NCBI GenBank assembly: GCA_002189035.1
Contig: CM007989.1
Coordinates: 2,170,001 to 2,234,000, forward strand
Direction of reading: 5' to 3'
From: Utricularia gibba
Taxonomy: Eukaryota > Streptophyta > Magnoliopsida > Lamiales > Lentibulariaceae
Length of the DNA: 64,000 bases
Part shown: piece after piece, positions 47,025-57,370 of the stretch
How the letters are laid out: every line of letters starts with the position of its first letter
Numbering within the stretch: position 1 is the first letter of the stretch
Position numbers and translations under genes: made by a program
The notes under the pieces: model-generated
The model's input: only the letters and a program-made list of their open reading frames with translations
Database searches by the model: none
Told to the model about the DNA's origin: nothing

Positions 47025-47959
47025 TCACCCAACGGACGATGACGACCAGAAATCAGCGCCATTGGGCTCCGCCGCCACCCGCCGCCCAATCTCCACCGGA
47101 ACTAGACAAAGCCCGCTGTTCCTCAGATCTTCCTCCTGATTCCCTACAGTTTCCTACACTCACCAGGTAAACAAGAAACTGAATACTTGCAACTGGAAAG
47201 AAGTCAAGTTTGGCTTCTTTTTAATGTAAGATTTGCTCTTACATCTCGCTTTGGGATGCGTTGGAGGTACGGAGAACACAGAACCTGAACCTGATCTTGC
47301 AGGAACTTAATGTACCCTGAGGCTTCATGAAGCACTGAAGCCGCATCCGTCTGTACCGTGAAAAATAACACAAGAAGTATGTTAAACACGAAATTGCCCT
47401 AATGCTCCATGATTATTCAAACTACGTATTAAGAAGCTTGCCTTTCCAAAGGGCGAAACCAGCTGCTGAAGCACATTGATCCTTTCTCCTAGCCTCTCCT
47501 TCCTCCCCACCTGAACTCGTTTAAACTCCAAAATGTAAGCAAATATTATTATTCGAGGAGGCTGGTAATGGCTTCACCTTTGCATGTTGATTCACAGATG
47601 ACTTGGATTTCTTCGCCGCCATCTTCTTTCCCGTTTGCAATCCGACCCGGAACTTTTCTTCCCCTGCATGGCAACAAACGACAGCACTGTAGAAAAAGCA
47701 CAGAGGATTCGGAATCTTTCTGTTTTATTTTTCTCTCTGGCAACAAATTACAACTAACTGGGGCGGTCTTGGAATCCAGGGTGCTATTGAGAAGTGGATT
47801 TTCTGGGTCAGGTTTGCTCTGAGAACCTCCAAAACGGAGCATTTTGAAGTCATGTGATGATGAAGAAGAGGAAACAAAACACAGATTGTATTCGTATTCG
47901 TATTCACCGAGGAGCTGCGAGTAGCACCCGGGGGATTGGAATCCGCCATTGTTGGCCAT
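47025..47959 (-). CDS. Atypical bHLH transcription factor (bHLH113/bHLH123-like)
   Basis: The conserved exons are 47663-47578, 47510-47442, 47350-47243 and 47135-47025. They encode SSVNQHAKVGRKERLGERINVLQQLVSPFGK, helix two TDAASVLHEASGYIKFLQDQ, and the tail DLRNSGLCLVPVE. The basic region lacks the His-Glu-Arg triad for E-box contact, as in the plant bHLH113/123/68 group. The first exon begins at ATG 47959 (MANNGGFQSPG, SQLLGEYEYEY, KMLRFG), like bHLH113. Joining it to the bHLH frame needs either an intron of about 88 bp (47751-47664, weak donor), giving 193 residues, or a frame correction near 47690. The intron after SPFGK uses a GC donor (AAG|GCAAGC at 47441). DNA targets unknown. Confidence 0.75.
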
Positions 47960-48529
47960 TCTCTGCTATATTTCTCAGAAGAGACTGAGGAAGAAGAAGC
48001 AGAGGTCCGAGGGGAAGGGAAAGCTGCTAGTATAGGGAATATGGAGAGGCTCTCTGTCTCAGGATATCGGTATTATCGCTTCATTGTATTGACTCATTTC
48101 GAGAAACATGACATGGGGAAGACAAAGGGACATCAGGGGAGAAGAGCTTCGAAATAGTCGCCCGCCCCTTGCTCCCAAAAGGACCAGGTCACCATAGTTG
48201 AGGACGTGGCGGAACAAGATGTATCACTTAGCCACCAATTGCCATATTTCAATGACATTGAGATTCCCATTTCAAACCCCCAGAACCTCATTTCTGTCTA
48301 CGTTACCCTCTTGGACACTTAATCATCACCCATTTTGTCTCGTTTCCCAATCGTCTGTTGGATTCGCGTTCGCTTCCGTTCTCACAGATTGTGTATGCGG
48401 TATTTGCATACAGGAACTCGTGACCACATTCTTGAACATTTTATTGAACATTTGATTCTGAAATCCTGGTCCAGATTGTGGAAATGTCGGTGGGGAAATA
48501 AATCAAACACCTTGTACGCATGTCAACTG
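47960..48529. other. Promoter of the bHLH gene and 3' UTR of the LYR-like gene
   Basis: Both flanking genes are on the minus strand, so this 570 bp carries the bHLH leader and promoter and the downstream end of the LYR-like gene. A GA-rich tract lies at 47970-48030. No other gene seen. Confidence 0.45.
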
Positions 48530-48881
48530 TCAGGCCAAGCAGATCTCCTTCAGCTTACACGCCGCGGAACCATCCACCGAATACTGCAACCCATTTGCAG
48601 GACATCAGAGAATGAGCAACACGCGAGGAAATCTCAATCTGCCTGGTAAAGAAAGGGCCGGGCTGATGAGGAACTATGAATGTTACCTTGCCGAGAACCC
48701 AGAGAGAATGGTTGTAGGTTCGCTTGAGGAGCTCGTCTACGGCGGCTCGGTCATCGGGGTCTACGTCTCTGTAGTTAACGAAGTTCTCGCGAGCATATTT
48801 GGCGTAATAGGCTCTTGTATCCGCCGGCAAGCGGCGGACAAGCCTCAGCACCTCGCCGTACGCTCTTAAAGCCTTCTGCAT
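48530..48881 (-). CDS. Small LYR-like mitochondrial protein
   Basis: Two exons, 48881-48687 and 48583-48530, give 82 residues. The chain MQKALRAYGEVLRLVRRLP is followed by YYAKYARENFVNYRDVD, the helix-rich pattern of the LYR (complex1_LYR) family with its downstream Phe. The short second exon adds YSVDGSAACKLKEICLA. The tripeptide is Ala-Tyr-Gly rather than Leu-Tyr-Arg, as in some small plant members. LYR proteins bind acyl carrier protein and help assemble iron-sulfur or respiratory complexes in mitochondria. The gene shares a 259 bp divergent promoter with an NFD6-like gene. Confidence 0.75.
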
Positions 48882-49029
48882 TTTCTCTCGAAAATCCTAA
48901 ATTCAAAATTAATATCGCGAGAATTTCCCAGCCGGAGACGATTCTCCGATCCCTCTGAAGATTCCAGATCGGTGAAGAAGGCTTGAAACTTCGTGTTATT
49001 ACTGGAAATCAAATTTGAGGGATGAAATT

Positions 49030-49109
49030 TGGGCCTTATTACTGGGGCAGAGGCCCATTACCCATTTGGGGAGAAAAAAAAAACGTTAACCCCCTTGGGG
49101 AAAACCCTA
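49030..49109. promoter_or_regulatory. Site II pair and telo-box in a 259 bp divergent promoter
   Basis: Between the starts at 48881 (-) and 49141 (+) lie TGGGCC at 49030-49035, GGCCCA at 49052-49057 (the same word on the other strand) and AAACCCTA at 49102-49109. This combination is typical of plant promoters for mitochondrial and translation genes, and the opposed site II words suit a bidirectional promoter. Confidence 0.6.
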
Positions 49110-49140
49110 CTTGGCGATAGCGAGCAAAACCTCTGCAACA

Positions 49141-49535
49141 ATGGCTTGGCGCGGTTCCTTTTCTAGATCGCTGATTTCATCAGCTAGGGTTGCTGGATTA
49201 CGTTCGTCGACGGCGCATTCAATCCCTGGTTTCCGGCGTCCGCCTCCAATTCCTCGTCGTAATCGGCATGGCATTCCTTTCACTAATTCCAGGTCTGGAT
49301 ATTGAATCCTGCTAAAACCATGTACTTGTTACTCTATTCGGGATCCTGTCAGGCTGTAACTCTCTGAGTTTCGTTTCAACATTTGAAATTCAGAATATTT
49401 GCGGAACTTGGAGGCCTATACTCAGTAATGCCAATGGTCGTCGGAGGGCAGTTGGCTTCTCACCTGACACACGATGTTCGAGCTTTCTGCGAGCTGTCCC
49501 ATGGTACCTTTCGCCGTTCTTGTCAGGATCGCTAG
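49141..49535 (+). CDS. NFD6-like small mitochondrial protein
   Basis: Two exons, 49141-49292 and 49394-49535, give 97 residues from the first ATG (Kozak context ACAATGG). The N-terminus is Arg-, Ser- and Pro-rich (MAWRGSFSRSLISSARVAG, RRPPPIPRRNRH), a likely mitochondrial presequence. The second exon reads ELGGLYSVMPMVVGGQLASH and a short tail, resembling the conserved core of Arabidopsis NUCLEAR FUSION DEFECTIVE 6 and its homologues (ELGCVQSLLPLH type). Function of the family is known only from karyogamy and mitochondrial phenotypes. These genes often have alternative last exons, so the region downstream may be transcribed. Confidence 0.65.
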
Positions 49536-51372
49536 TAATTTCTTTGTGAGTGACGATTATTGCCATCATGAAGGCACCAGTGTTAGTTTCATAGGAGTAG
49601 ATCATCTTAAGCTCTTGTTTATTCCATCTTTCAATTGATTCCAATAATCTTCCTGCGAAACAATTGGCCGTAAGTGTACATTTCGATAGACTGATGTGTG
49701 GTAGCATGGGACTTATCCGTTGCATGAATCTTCAATTTTAAGGATAGCCTTCAACTACACTTTAATCAAGGGGTGAGTCATTAGGCACTCTTTTTTTGTT
49801 ATCATGTTCAATGTGTGGAGTTAACCGAGTAAATATGATGCTTTCCACCCTGAAGTGTTTGAGTTCACTTTTGTCTTGTTAAGCTGTAGGCATGTCTACG
49901 TTTGTTTCCACTACGGCAGTCCACTTGCTAATTATTTTACGATGGCACACCATACACTAGAGATTCATATTCTGTTCATATTATCACCTCGTATTCTTGA
50001 CTGGCATTTGATGCTACTTCAAACTTTTCGTTTCCCCAGGCACTTGAGCATATTGTTTTGTTACCTTCTGCTATCAAGTCTCAGTGAACAGAGGATTATG
50101 CTGTGGTCCTATTCCATTTTATTCGGGCAGAAGTGAAGGTTACAGGGCAACCATAATCCTGATCACCAGGTTGTTCTTTTGCTGCCATCCCTTTAGAATA
50201 GTGCCCATTTCCGTGTTACATCTTACAACCTGAGCATGCTGTCTACCCTTATCACCATCACTTTTATTTGTTCCTCTAGTAGATTTTCCATATAGCTTCA
50301 TGGAATTATGTGCTCTTATGACCCTTAAAGCATATTACAGAGAATGAACACCCCCTCTATGCCTTCCCAATTCATGTCATAATTTTATCCTGAGGCGCAG
50401 CAGCTACATGTTTCACTAGTTTTAGGACCTAGAAAGAACACTCGACATAGGGATGGAGAGAGAGACTGATTTCATCATGGACTGCTGGTGGATGTGTACA
50501 TTTTTGAAGTTGAGTGATGCTTAGGGACAGAATAAAAGTTGCGGCTGGTGTGGCTGAAGGATAAAGATATGTTAATCAAGTGTGGGGCGGGGAGATGATA
50601 AGGCTTTGCGATCTTTTATCTTCTTTACGTAAAGCATGTTAAAAGTCGATCCAGTCAAAAGCCATGACGACATCAGAATCTCAAATATCAACAGCACAAA
50701 CAACTCTCATGGATGGATGGATGCACATGCACCCTCTCTTTTTCCCTTGTCGAAGCTATAGGTAAACCCACAACACTCAGCCTCTCTATAGTTAAACCTA
50801 CGTACGACCCATGCTTCCTTCTACATGGAGAGTGCATAGTTGGCTTCCGGATGCTCTTCTTCCTCTTGTACCATGGTGTATGGTCATCATGAAAAGGAAC
50901 ACACCATATGCTGGGGGTAGTGGCACCAGTGAGGGAGGAATCTGGAGCCACTATCTCCAGCATTTCATTATCTTGCTCCTTTTTTCCCGGACCAATGAGG
51001 GCATGTTTTTTTTGAACTGACAAGCTTTTGGGGAGGGTAAGACAGGGTCCTGAGATACAATTGAGAGATAAACACTCAGACATCAGGGTGGTTCAATGAG
51101 GATGATCAATCGGTTGATCGAATTCCCCATTGGTTTCTGTCATAAAACCTAAGCAGATCAGGAAAAGCAACAATAATCCAAAAGGAGGAACAAAGGGGAG
51201 AAGGAAAAAAAGTATCTGGGGTGATGTAATGGGGAGCTACAATCTTATGATAAATAAAGGCCTTCAGCCTTCAGGCCTAATTTATTCAATAGAAGGAACC
51301 AGTTGAAGTTGATGTATCGGATAAGGAGGAGAAGGGAGAAGAATCTATTATTCCAGAGGGGCATTGAGGCAA
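49536..51372. other. Spacer and possible alternative 3' exons of the NFD6-like gene; promoter of the zinc-finger gene
   Basis: About 1.8 kb of balanced composition, less AT-rich than other spacers here. It may include downstream introns or alternative exons of the NFD6-like gene and a long leader of the zinc-finger gene. Frames at 50688-51083 (-) and 50811-51020 (+) overlap and match no family. Nothing else seen. Confidence 0.4.
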
Positions 51373-52002
51373 ATGAAGTATGTCGTCACCATTCCCCTTG
51401 GTGGGGGCACACCAAACAAGCCCTATTTATTCAGCTTTACGCTTCATGAAACAAGTTTCAGGAAACAGACCATGATTCAGTCAGCTACTCCCTTTCAACC
51501 AGCAAGAAAAGGGGGAACTATGGCCGGTGATCAACAACCTACTCCACAGAGCTCTGAGGAATGGTTAAGTCTCAGACTGGGGAGGGAACCATCACAAGAG
51601 TCAGAGAGACAGTCAAGGATTACATCAGCTAGTGTATTTTCCTGCAACTTCTGCTTGAGGAAGTTCTACAGCTCACAAGCTCTGGGAGGACATCAAAACG
51701 CACACAAAAAAGAGAGGGGAGCAGTTAAGCAATACCAGACGCAGAAAATGATGGGAATGGTGCCGATGTATGGCACCACGCCGAGATCACTAGGAGTGCA
51801 CGCTCATTCCCTTGTCCATAAGCCACCAAGGATCGCTCCAAGTTCAAGAGGTAACAACACAAGAGTTGGAATGTTATGTGAATCCAGCAAGCTAGAGAAA
51901 GAAGCAAATACCTTGTGGCCTGGAAGTTTCCGAGTAGGTACCAGAGAACAAGAAGAAAATCCATGGAATTCAAATGCACTTGATCTAAATCTGAAACTGT
52001 AA
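51373..52002 (+). CDS. Single C2H2 zinc-finger repressor with EAR motifs
   Basis: Intronless frame, 209 residues from the first ATG; an ATG at 51520 (MAGDQQPTPQ) would give 160 residues and may be the true start. One plant C2H2 finger, FSCNFCLRKFYSSQALGGHQ then NAHKKER, has the QALGGH signature (C-x2-C-x12-H-x3-H). EAR-type repression motifs lie at both ends: EEWLSLRLG before the finger and LDLNLKL at the C-terminus. Such proteins are nuclear and recruit TOPLESS co-repressors. The layout resembles the ZFP1/3/4/7 and KNUCKLES group, which acts in trichome, organ or ABA responses; the exact orthologue is uncertain. Confidence 0.87.
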   Translation: MKYVVTIPLGGGTPNKPYLFSFTLHETSFRKQTMIQSATPFQPARKGGTMAGDQQPTPQSSEEWLSLRLGREPSQESERQSRITSASVFSCNFCLRKFYSSQALGGHQNAHKKERGAVKQYQTQKMMGMVPMYGTTPRSLGVHAHSLVHKPPRIAPSSRGNNTRVGMLCESSKLEKEANTLWPGSFRVGTREQEENPWNSNALDLNLKL

Positions 52003-52328
52003 TTAGCCTAGTACGAATCACTCAAAGCTAGTGGCATTCAAGTTGCCGCCTCTCCTCTCCCATGAGACCTGCAAATAATTTAGAGGATATTGTAGCATAC
52101 ATTACAATATTCCCTTGCATGGTTCCACTTTCCATCTATCTGTACATCCTTCAACATGACAAATCTAACACAAATTAACCTAGCACGTATTCAGTTTCCA
52201 CAAACTAATAAAACACAAAGCTCCATTAAAAATCAATTATACATTATTTACCATGGAAAAGCTAAACTACATGATCAACAAGAACTTCGTTTACAAATCC
52301 ATGTCTTCTTTTATGTTACATCATAATC
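52003..52328. other. Convergent spacer between the zinc-finger and TIP41-like genes
   Basis: 326 bp of 3' UTR sequence, AT-rich, with no reading frame or structure of note. Confidence 0.5.
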
Positions 52329-54315
52329 TTATGAGATTATCAGCTTCTGGGTCTTTCTGGACATGATTGGCAGCATTTCACTGACAACGCCAGGATCACT
52401 ATACGCAGCAGAGTCAGTAGGAAACCCTCTCTGCGACAAAAGAGAACAACATCAAGGGCTGCACTTTGACACACGTACTTTCTTCACGGATAGAGTAGAT
52501 TAACTCACGGAGGCAAGGAACGGAAAAGTAGCTTCTCTCCAGGATATTTCACGAAGAACAATTGGTTTTACAATATCACTGAAAGTGCAATGCATACGAG
52601 TGTCCCGCAATCTGAGAAGTACTCCATCGACTCTCAGCTATAAAACGATATCAATATCACTTTGACAGCAAAACATGTTTGATAAAGCATTCCAAATAGA
52701 CCCACCCAGAATCGCAACAGAAGAAACCATCCAGATGGCATGACTCTCTGCAAAAGCACAAGAATGAAAACAACGAAACATTATCCACCGATCATTTTTC
52801 CAGTCAAACAAAAATAGGGGCATACCACTTTCACTGTCAACAAAGAAATCCCGTTGTCAGCTAGTTCATCTTCATATAGTATTACCTGTTCAAAGATTGA
52901 AATGCAGAACATGCACACACGAAAATACGGGGATTAGTTGCATCCACATACCTAACTTTTTAGAAACTCTACAGTGAAATGCACACTGGCAAACCTCATC
53001 ATAAAAGAGAATGGGCTCTTTTGCAGCCAATGCAACCATATCAATTTGCTCTGAACAATCTTCCCAGCAAGCATTGCTAAATCTCTCGCCATTGTTCTCT
53101 CTTCCAGGCTAAAAACAAATAATCCCTTACCCCAGAACTCAAATGCAAATATTAAGTGAACAAGCAGGACAACTCCCACGATACACAAATCCAACATGCA
53201 TGTTTGGTGGTTCAGGAAGAGGATAATTAAACAGGCATGATTACAAGGTGAAAAGCTCAATGGTGTAGAGGATATTAGCACAATTAGCCATCACGTTCAC
53301 CTACAAAATATACGCTGAACTGAAATTTTAAATAATCCGAACCTTAATGTTTTCCTGGATACATACACTTCCACTGTAAGGTGTTGTAAATGTGTAGTCA
53401 TAATCCAATATCACCTGGTCAGAGGGCTTACTGCAATGTAGCACACCAACTAAGAGTATGCACCACAAGGTTTCAAGATTTTACTTTGATACCGTAACAG
53501 ATGACAAAAAAGAAACTTTCATTGGCTAACGCATGTTAATCATAGATCCGCGCTAAATTGTGTTGATGCTGGAAAAATAATCATATGAGGCTTGAAAATT
53601 GAATGCATAAAACAATTAGTCTCGGCTTCAATGTATCATAACAAATTATCACCATAGTTTGGTATGATTCGAAGCATCTAATGTAATATTGCAGAGACAC
53701 ATGAAGCGAATGCATATTTTTGAAATTTTCGTTTTTTAAAATTCTAGAGACATGCTACAAGGAAAACTGCAAACACAGAGAGGGGTGAGGAAAACTGAAA
53801 ATACACCTTCTAAATTTCCACACTGCAGCTGCCGGGACTTCAACTGGTGGTAGGGCTTCTTGCTTCCAGCCACAAAGTGCATCATATGCATTGAAACTTA
53901 AGTTTATACCACTGCTCAAATGCTTAAGAACCAAATAACTCTCCCCGAAAATCATCTCCGGAAAATGGGATGTCTGAAGTTTCGCCTCCCACCTGAAAGC
54001 AAATACCCAACGTAACACCAACCATTTATCCTTCTCACCCATCAGGTAAGGAGTAACTAAAACCCGTAAAAAAAAAAAAAAAAAAGAGTTGATGAGGAGG
54101 GAGATTAAACTATCTCCCACAACGCACAATCGAGTCCGATCACTGCAGAGGTAAGGTAGGTGACCAAGGCATTACCGCTGAAGCATAGAAGAACTGAGGA
54201 TCGGACGCTTCCGAGACTCAATCTCCCAGCCGCGAATAACAAATCCGATGCGCCCACCTCCCAGAGGCTTCGCACCAGCGGCCTCCCGTTCCTTCTCGTC
54301 CCCCTCATACTCCAT
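52329..54315 (-). CDS. TIP41L: TIP41-like protein (PP2A/TOR pathway regulator)
   Basis: Eight exons: 54315-54176, 53992-53807, 53430-53367, 53108-52995, 52885-52826, 52747-52706, 52637-52509 and 52430-52329. They give 278 residues with a closed frame. Family landmarks are IRGWEIESRKRPILSS, LQTSHFPEMIFGESYLVLKH, NAYDALCGWKQEALPPVEVP, KPSDQVILDYDYTFTTPYSG, EPILFYDEVILYEDELADNG, RVMPSGWFLLLRFW and LRVDGVLLRLRDTRM. TIP41 binds PP2A catalytic subunits with TAP46/Tap42-type partners and affects TOR signalling; in plants TIP41-like is widely used as a stable reference transcript. Site II words lie upstream at 54443-54448, 54459-54464 and 54499-54504. Confidence 0.95.
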
Positions 54316-57300
54316 CGATACCTACTCCCGCCACACGATTCGCCCGTCAGTTCTCTTTGAATCAAAAAGAAATCTTCACCGCGACACGAGCGGCGATTTC
54401 TCCTAGGTAGAGTGAGTGAGTCGAGTGATTCTTTCTACAAAGTGGGCCATGGATCTGAAGCCCAACAACGTAAACCCGTTGCCCACCATTTTCAGTGGAG
54501 CCCATTAAACAAAGTATTTTCCTTTTAAATCATCTCAACAGCCTTTTTATGGAAATTAAAAATAAAAAATAGAAAGCACAACCAGATCTAAAATCACTTT
54601 TTTACTAAACTTTTAAACAATTCAAATTACAACACAAACAATTCTACATGATTAAAAATTATTGAATCTGATTCAATATATTATTAAAATAATTCAATTT
54701 AAATTTATTATTAAATCAAATAATAGATTCAACTCCCTTTTAAAAGGTGGAAGTAAATGATCGTATATGTGTGTTTATGTAATACCTCATACTTTTTTTT
54801 ACATGATATTATCTTTTTCGAATATTCAATCTTCATAATTTTACATTTTTTTTCATACCTTTAAGTGTTTTCTCAAAATTTCATTCATCTTCACTTTATT
54901 TCATTACAACCAAAAACATTTAACTTTGGAGTTAATATCAATGATCCTTCATCATATTGGGAAAAAAAAACTTTGTACAAAATTTATGTAATTATTCTAG
55001 TCAATCCCATTTTCTTCACATAATTAACCAAACGGGGCATCACAAACATGCGTGTAGCGGGCACTGAAAACATGGAGAGAGGGTAAAACGGGAATTTCGT
55101 TAGTCCTTGAATACGCGGTCCTGTGGGTAGCGTTTGGGCAAGAATTTCGTTTGCCTTCCACCTTACGTGATCATTTCTGTGGCATGTCACGTCCTCTCCG
55201 ATTTTCAAGCTTAATTAGCACGTGTTTTTTATGTTTAACGCACGTGGCTTCATCACCTTCGAATGGGAGTCAAACTGTCTTGTAAGGACGGTGATTAGTC
55301 ATCGGTTTTTAGGCCTCACTTTAGAATTTGGACTCAGTTGGAGTAACAATTACATCACCTTAAAGCGGAAAAATAATCAATTCCTGTCTTTTTTTAAAAA
55401 TTCCTTCAATAATTGATAAATGCGCAGGAGCCTATCACATTTAAAATTACACTGCCCTAGTAAAAAAGAAAAAGGATGAGGACGACAGAACTTAAGGGAT
55501 GTTCCCCAAATCTCGACCCCGATCATTTTTCACGTGCCTCGAGTAGTCTTTTATCCGATAATTCCTAAAAAAAATAAGCCAATAATTTATATTCATGAAT
55601 ATAATATTAAAAATAGTAAGATAAGGGGGGAATTATTGCCACCCTTGTCCCCAAGTTTGCAGTGCAATAACAGTTCATCGTTTGTGGACCACTTATTATA
55701 TATAATATATCATTATTGTTGCCTTGGGAAATAGCCCATCCACGATCATGTCATGTATATGCCTCTTGGAAACCGTTATATACTTTTTCAAATGCAATAA
55801 TGGATATTTTTTTTAGGCCCAGTGATATTAAGCATCCCACATTGATTATGGAAGAATGAGTTGATATACTTAGATAAAGATATTCTTTTAATCTTACATG
55901 AGACATTTTTCATAAAAGAATAAAATGTAAAATCGTGAGAATTGAATATTCGAAACGAACAATATCATATAAGGTAAGTGTAGGTCGTGACAGCATGCCT
56001 TATTGCCTAATGGTTGGTTTCATTACACGAATGTTGTCGAATTATAAGAGTTATTCACTTGGTGTAAATTACAACGATGCGTGGAATCCGTTGGACAAAT
56101 GCTTTGGGGTGAAAGGGACGATGTTGTGAGGTGGGGCGCATACGAAGAAGTGCATTCATGTCCTTGTTCCTCCCCCATCAACCTGTTTCCTGCTACATGT
56201 CTATCTCGTCCACCACATTTTGTACTTTAGGGTAAAATTAGGTGGACAGAAATGGGGTCATTAGCTAGCTAATAGCTACTATGCATTTAAGATAATGAAT
56301 GCAATTATGTTAAGTAGCTCAAAAATGCCAGCTTGATTACGTGGTGGACCCTTAAAGAACAAGCCAACCACAATTTTGGACCCATTGAGCGTGCGATTCG
56401 GCTCGTAGGACACGTTAAATACTCTTCTTTTTCTTTTTTAAAGTAGGCTCTATTAGGGTTTGCGCCTTTGGGACTTGAGGAATGTATGTGATAAAAATAG
56501 ACATTTTATATATAAAAATTTGATCGTAATATATGACCACTTTTCGAAATAACTAGGGATTTAAGTGACTGTTCCTCTCTCCCTTGTATTAAGCTTTTCT
56601 TCTTATTGTTCTTTCAATCGTGTATGAGAAGAGTTTCCCTCGTGGACGTACTGCAAGAGATGGAACACAAGCAAACTATGAAGGTGTGGGACTTGAGGGG
56701 GGATTCTTCTTCTGCTATTTACGAGTTTATCCTTGGGAAGAAACAAGTTATTTACAAAAATGTCATTAGTACACTTTTTATCATATATTAAGTTAAAAAT
56801 TTTACATTATAACTATCTAATTTTATCACATAATATCTGACACAGCGATATTTATAATTGAAAAAAACAGCACACCCTGTCCGGGGCAGTTGAAGTTGGT
56901 GTGGAGGCATACAGTAGCGGCCGCTGGGCACTGTTGGGGTGGTCCTCCGACTTTACCCGGAAATGGCCGGCCCAAAGCTCGTGTCTTTTTTACGTGTCCT
57001 TGGCCGGACCCCACGTGTCCCCAAGATCCGATACCAGATTAGACCTCTGCGGGGCCCATCATCCCCCATCATCCCCCGTTCCCACCGTACACAATAATTA
57101 CCAGATTACCCGTCTTGACTTGACCCCTGTCTCTTGTCGTTCGTAATCCTTTGAAATTCCGAATTTGACCAAGTCCGCGCCTCCTAATTTCTGTAATCTA
57201 CTTAACTAACGTACTCCAGAGTGTGGTCCCCACCATGACGCACCACGTGGTGGTTTGTGGTGCGACGGGCGCCTCTTGCTACCTCTATTTATACCCCTCC

Positions 57301-57370
57301 CGCGCCCCCACACACCAACGGGAAAATCGTCCTTGTTTCTCTCTTAGCTGTCTTTCCTTCTGCTCCTCCA
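54316..57370. other. Divergent intergenic region: TIP41-like promoter, AT-rich core, GH3 promoter
   Basis: About 3 kb. The proximal 200 bp hold TIP41-like site II words. 54520-55000 and 55540-56840 are AT-rich with no gene. The last about 500 bp before GH3 are GC-richer and contain several ACGT cores and an auxin-response word (separate entry). Small frames at 55222-55416, 55935-56129 and 56606-56791 are not recognisable. Confidence 0.5.
57128..57293 (+). promoter_or_regulatory. GH3 promoter with AuxRE, G-box and TATA box
   Basis: TGTCTC, the canonical auxin response element bound by ARFs, is at 57128-57133. A palindromic G-box, CCACGTGG, is at 57243-57250, with further CACGTG-like cores near 57011. 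TATTTATA at 57286-57293 is placed as the TATA box, about 78 bp before the ATG at 57371. The set fits the auxin-inducible behaviour of GH3 genes. Confidence 0.6.

Noticed and set aside
50688-51083. 131-codon minus-strand frame upstream of the zinc-finger gene
   Set aside because: Competes with a plus-strand frame and matches nothing; more likely leader or spacer. I also looked for a known microRNA here and found none.
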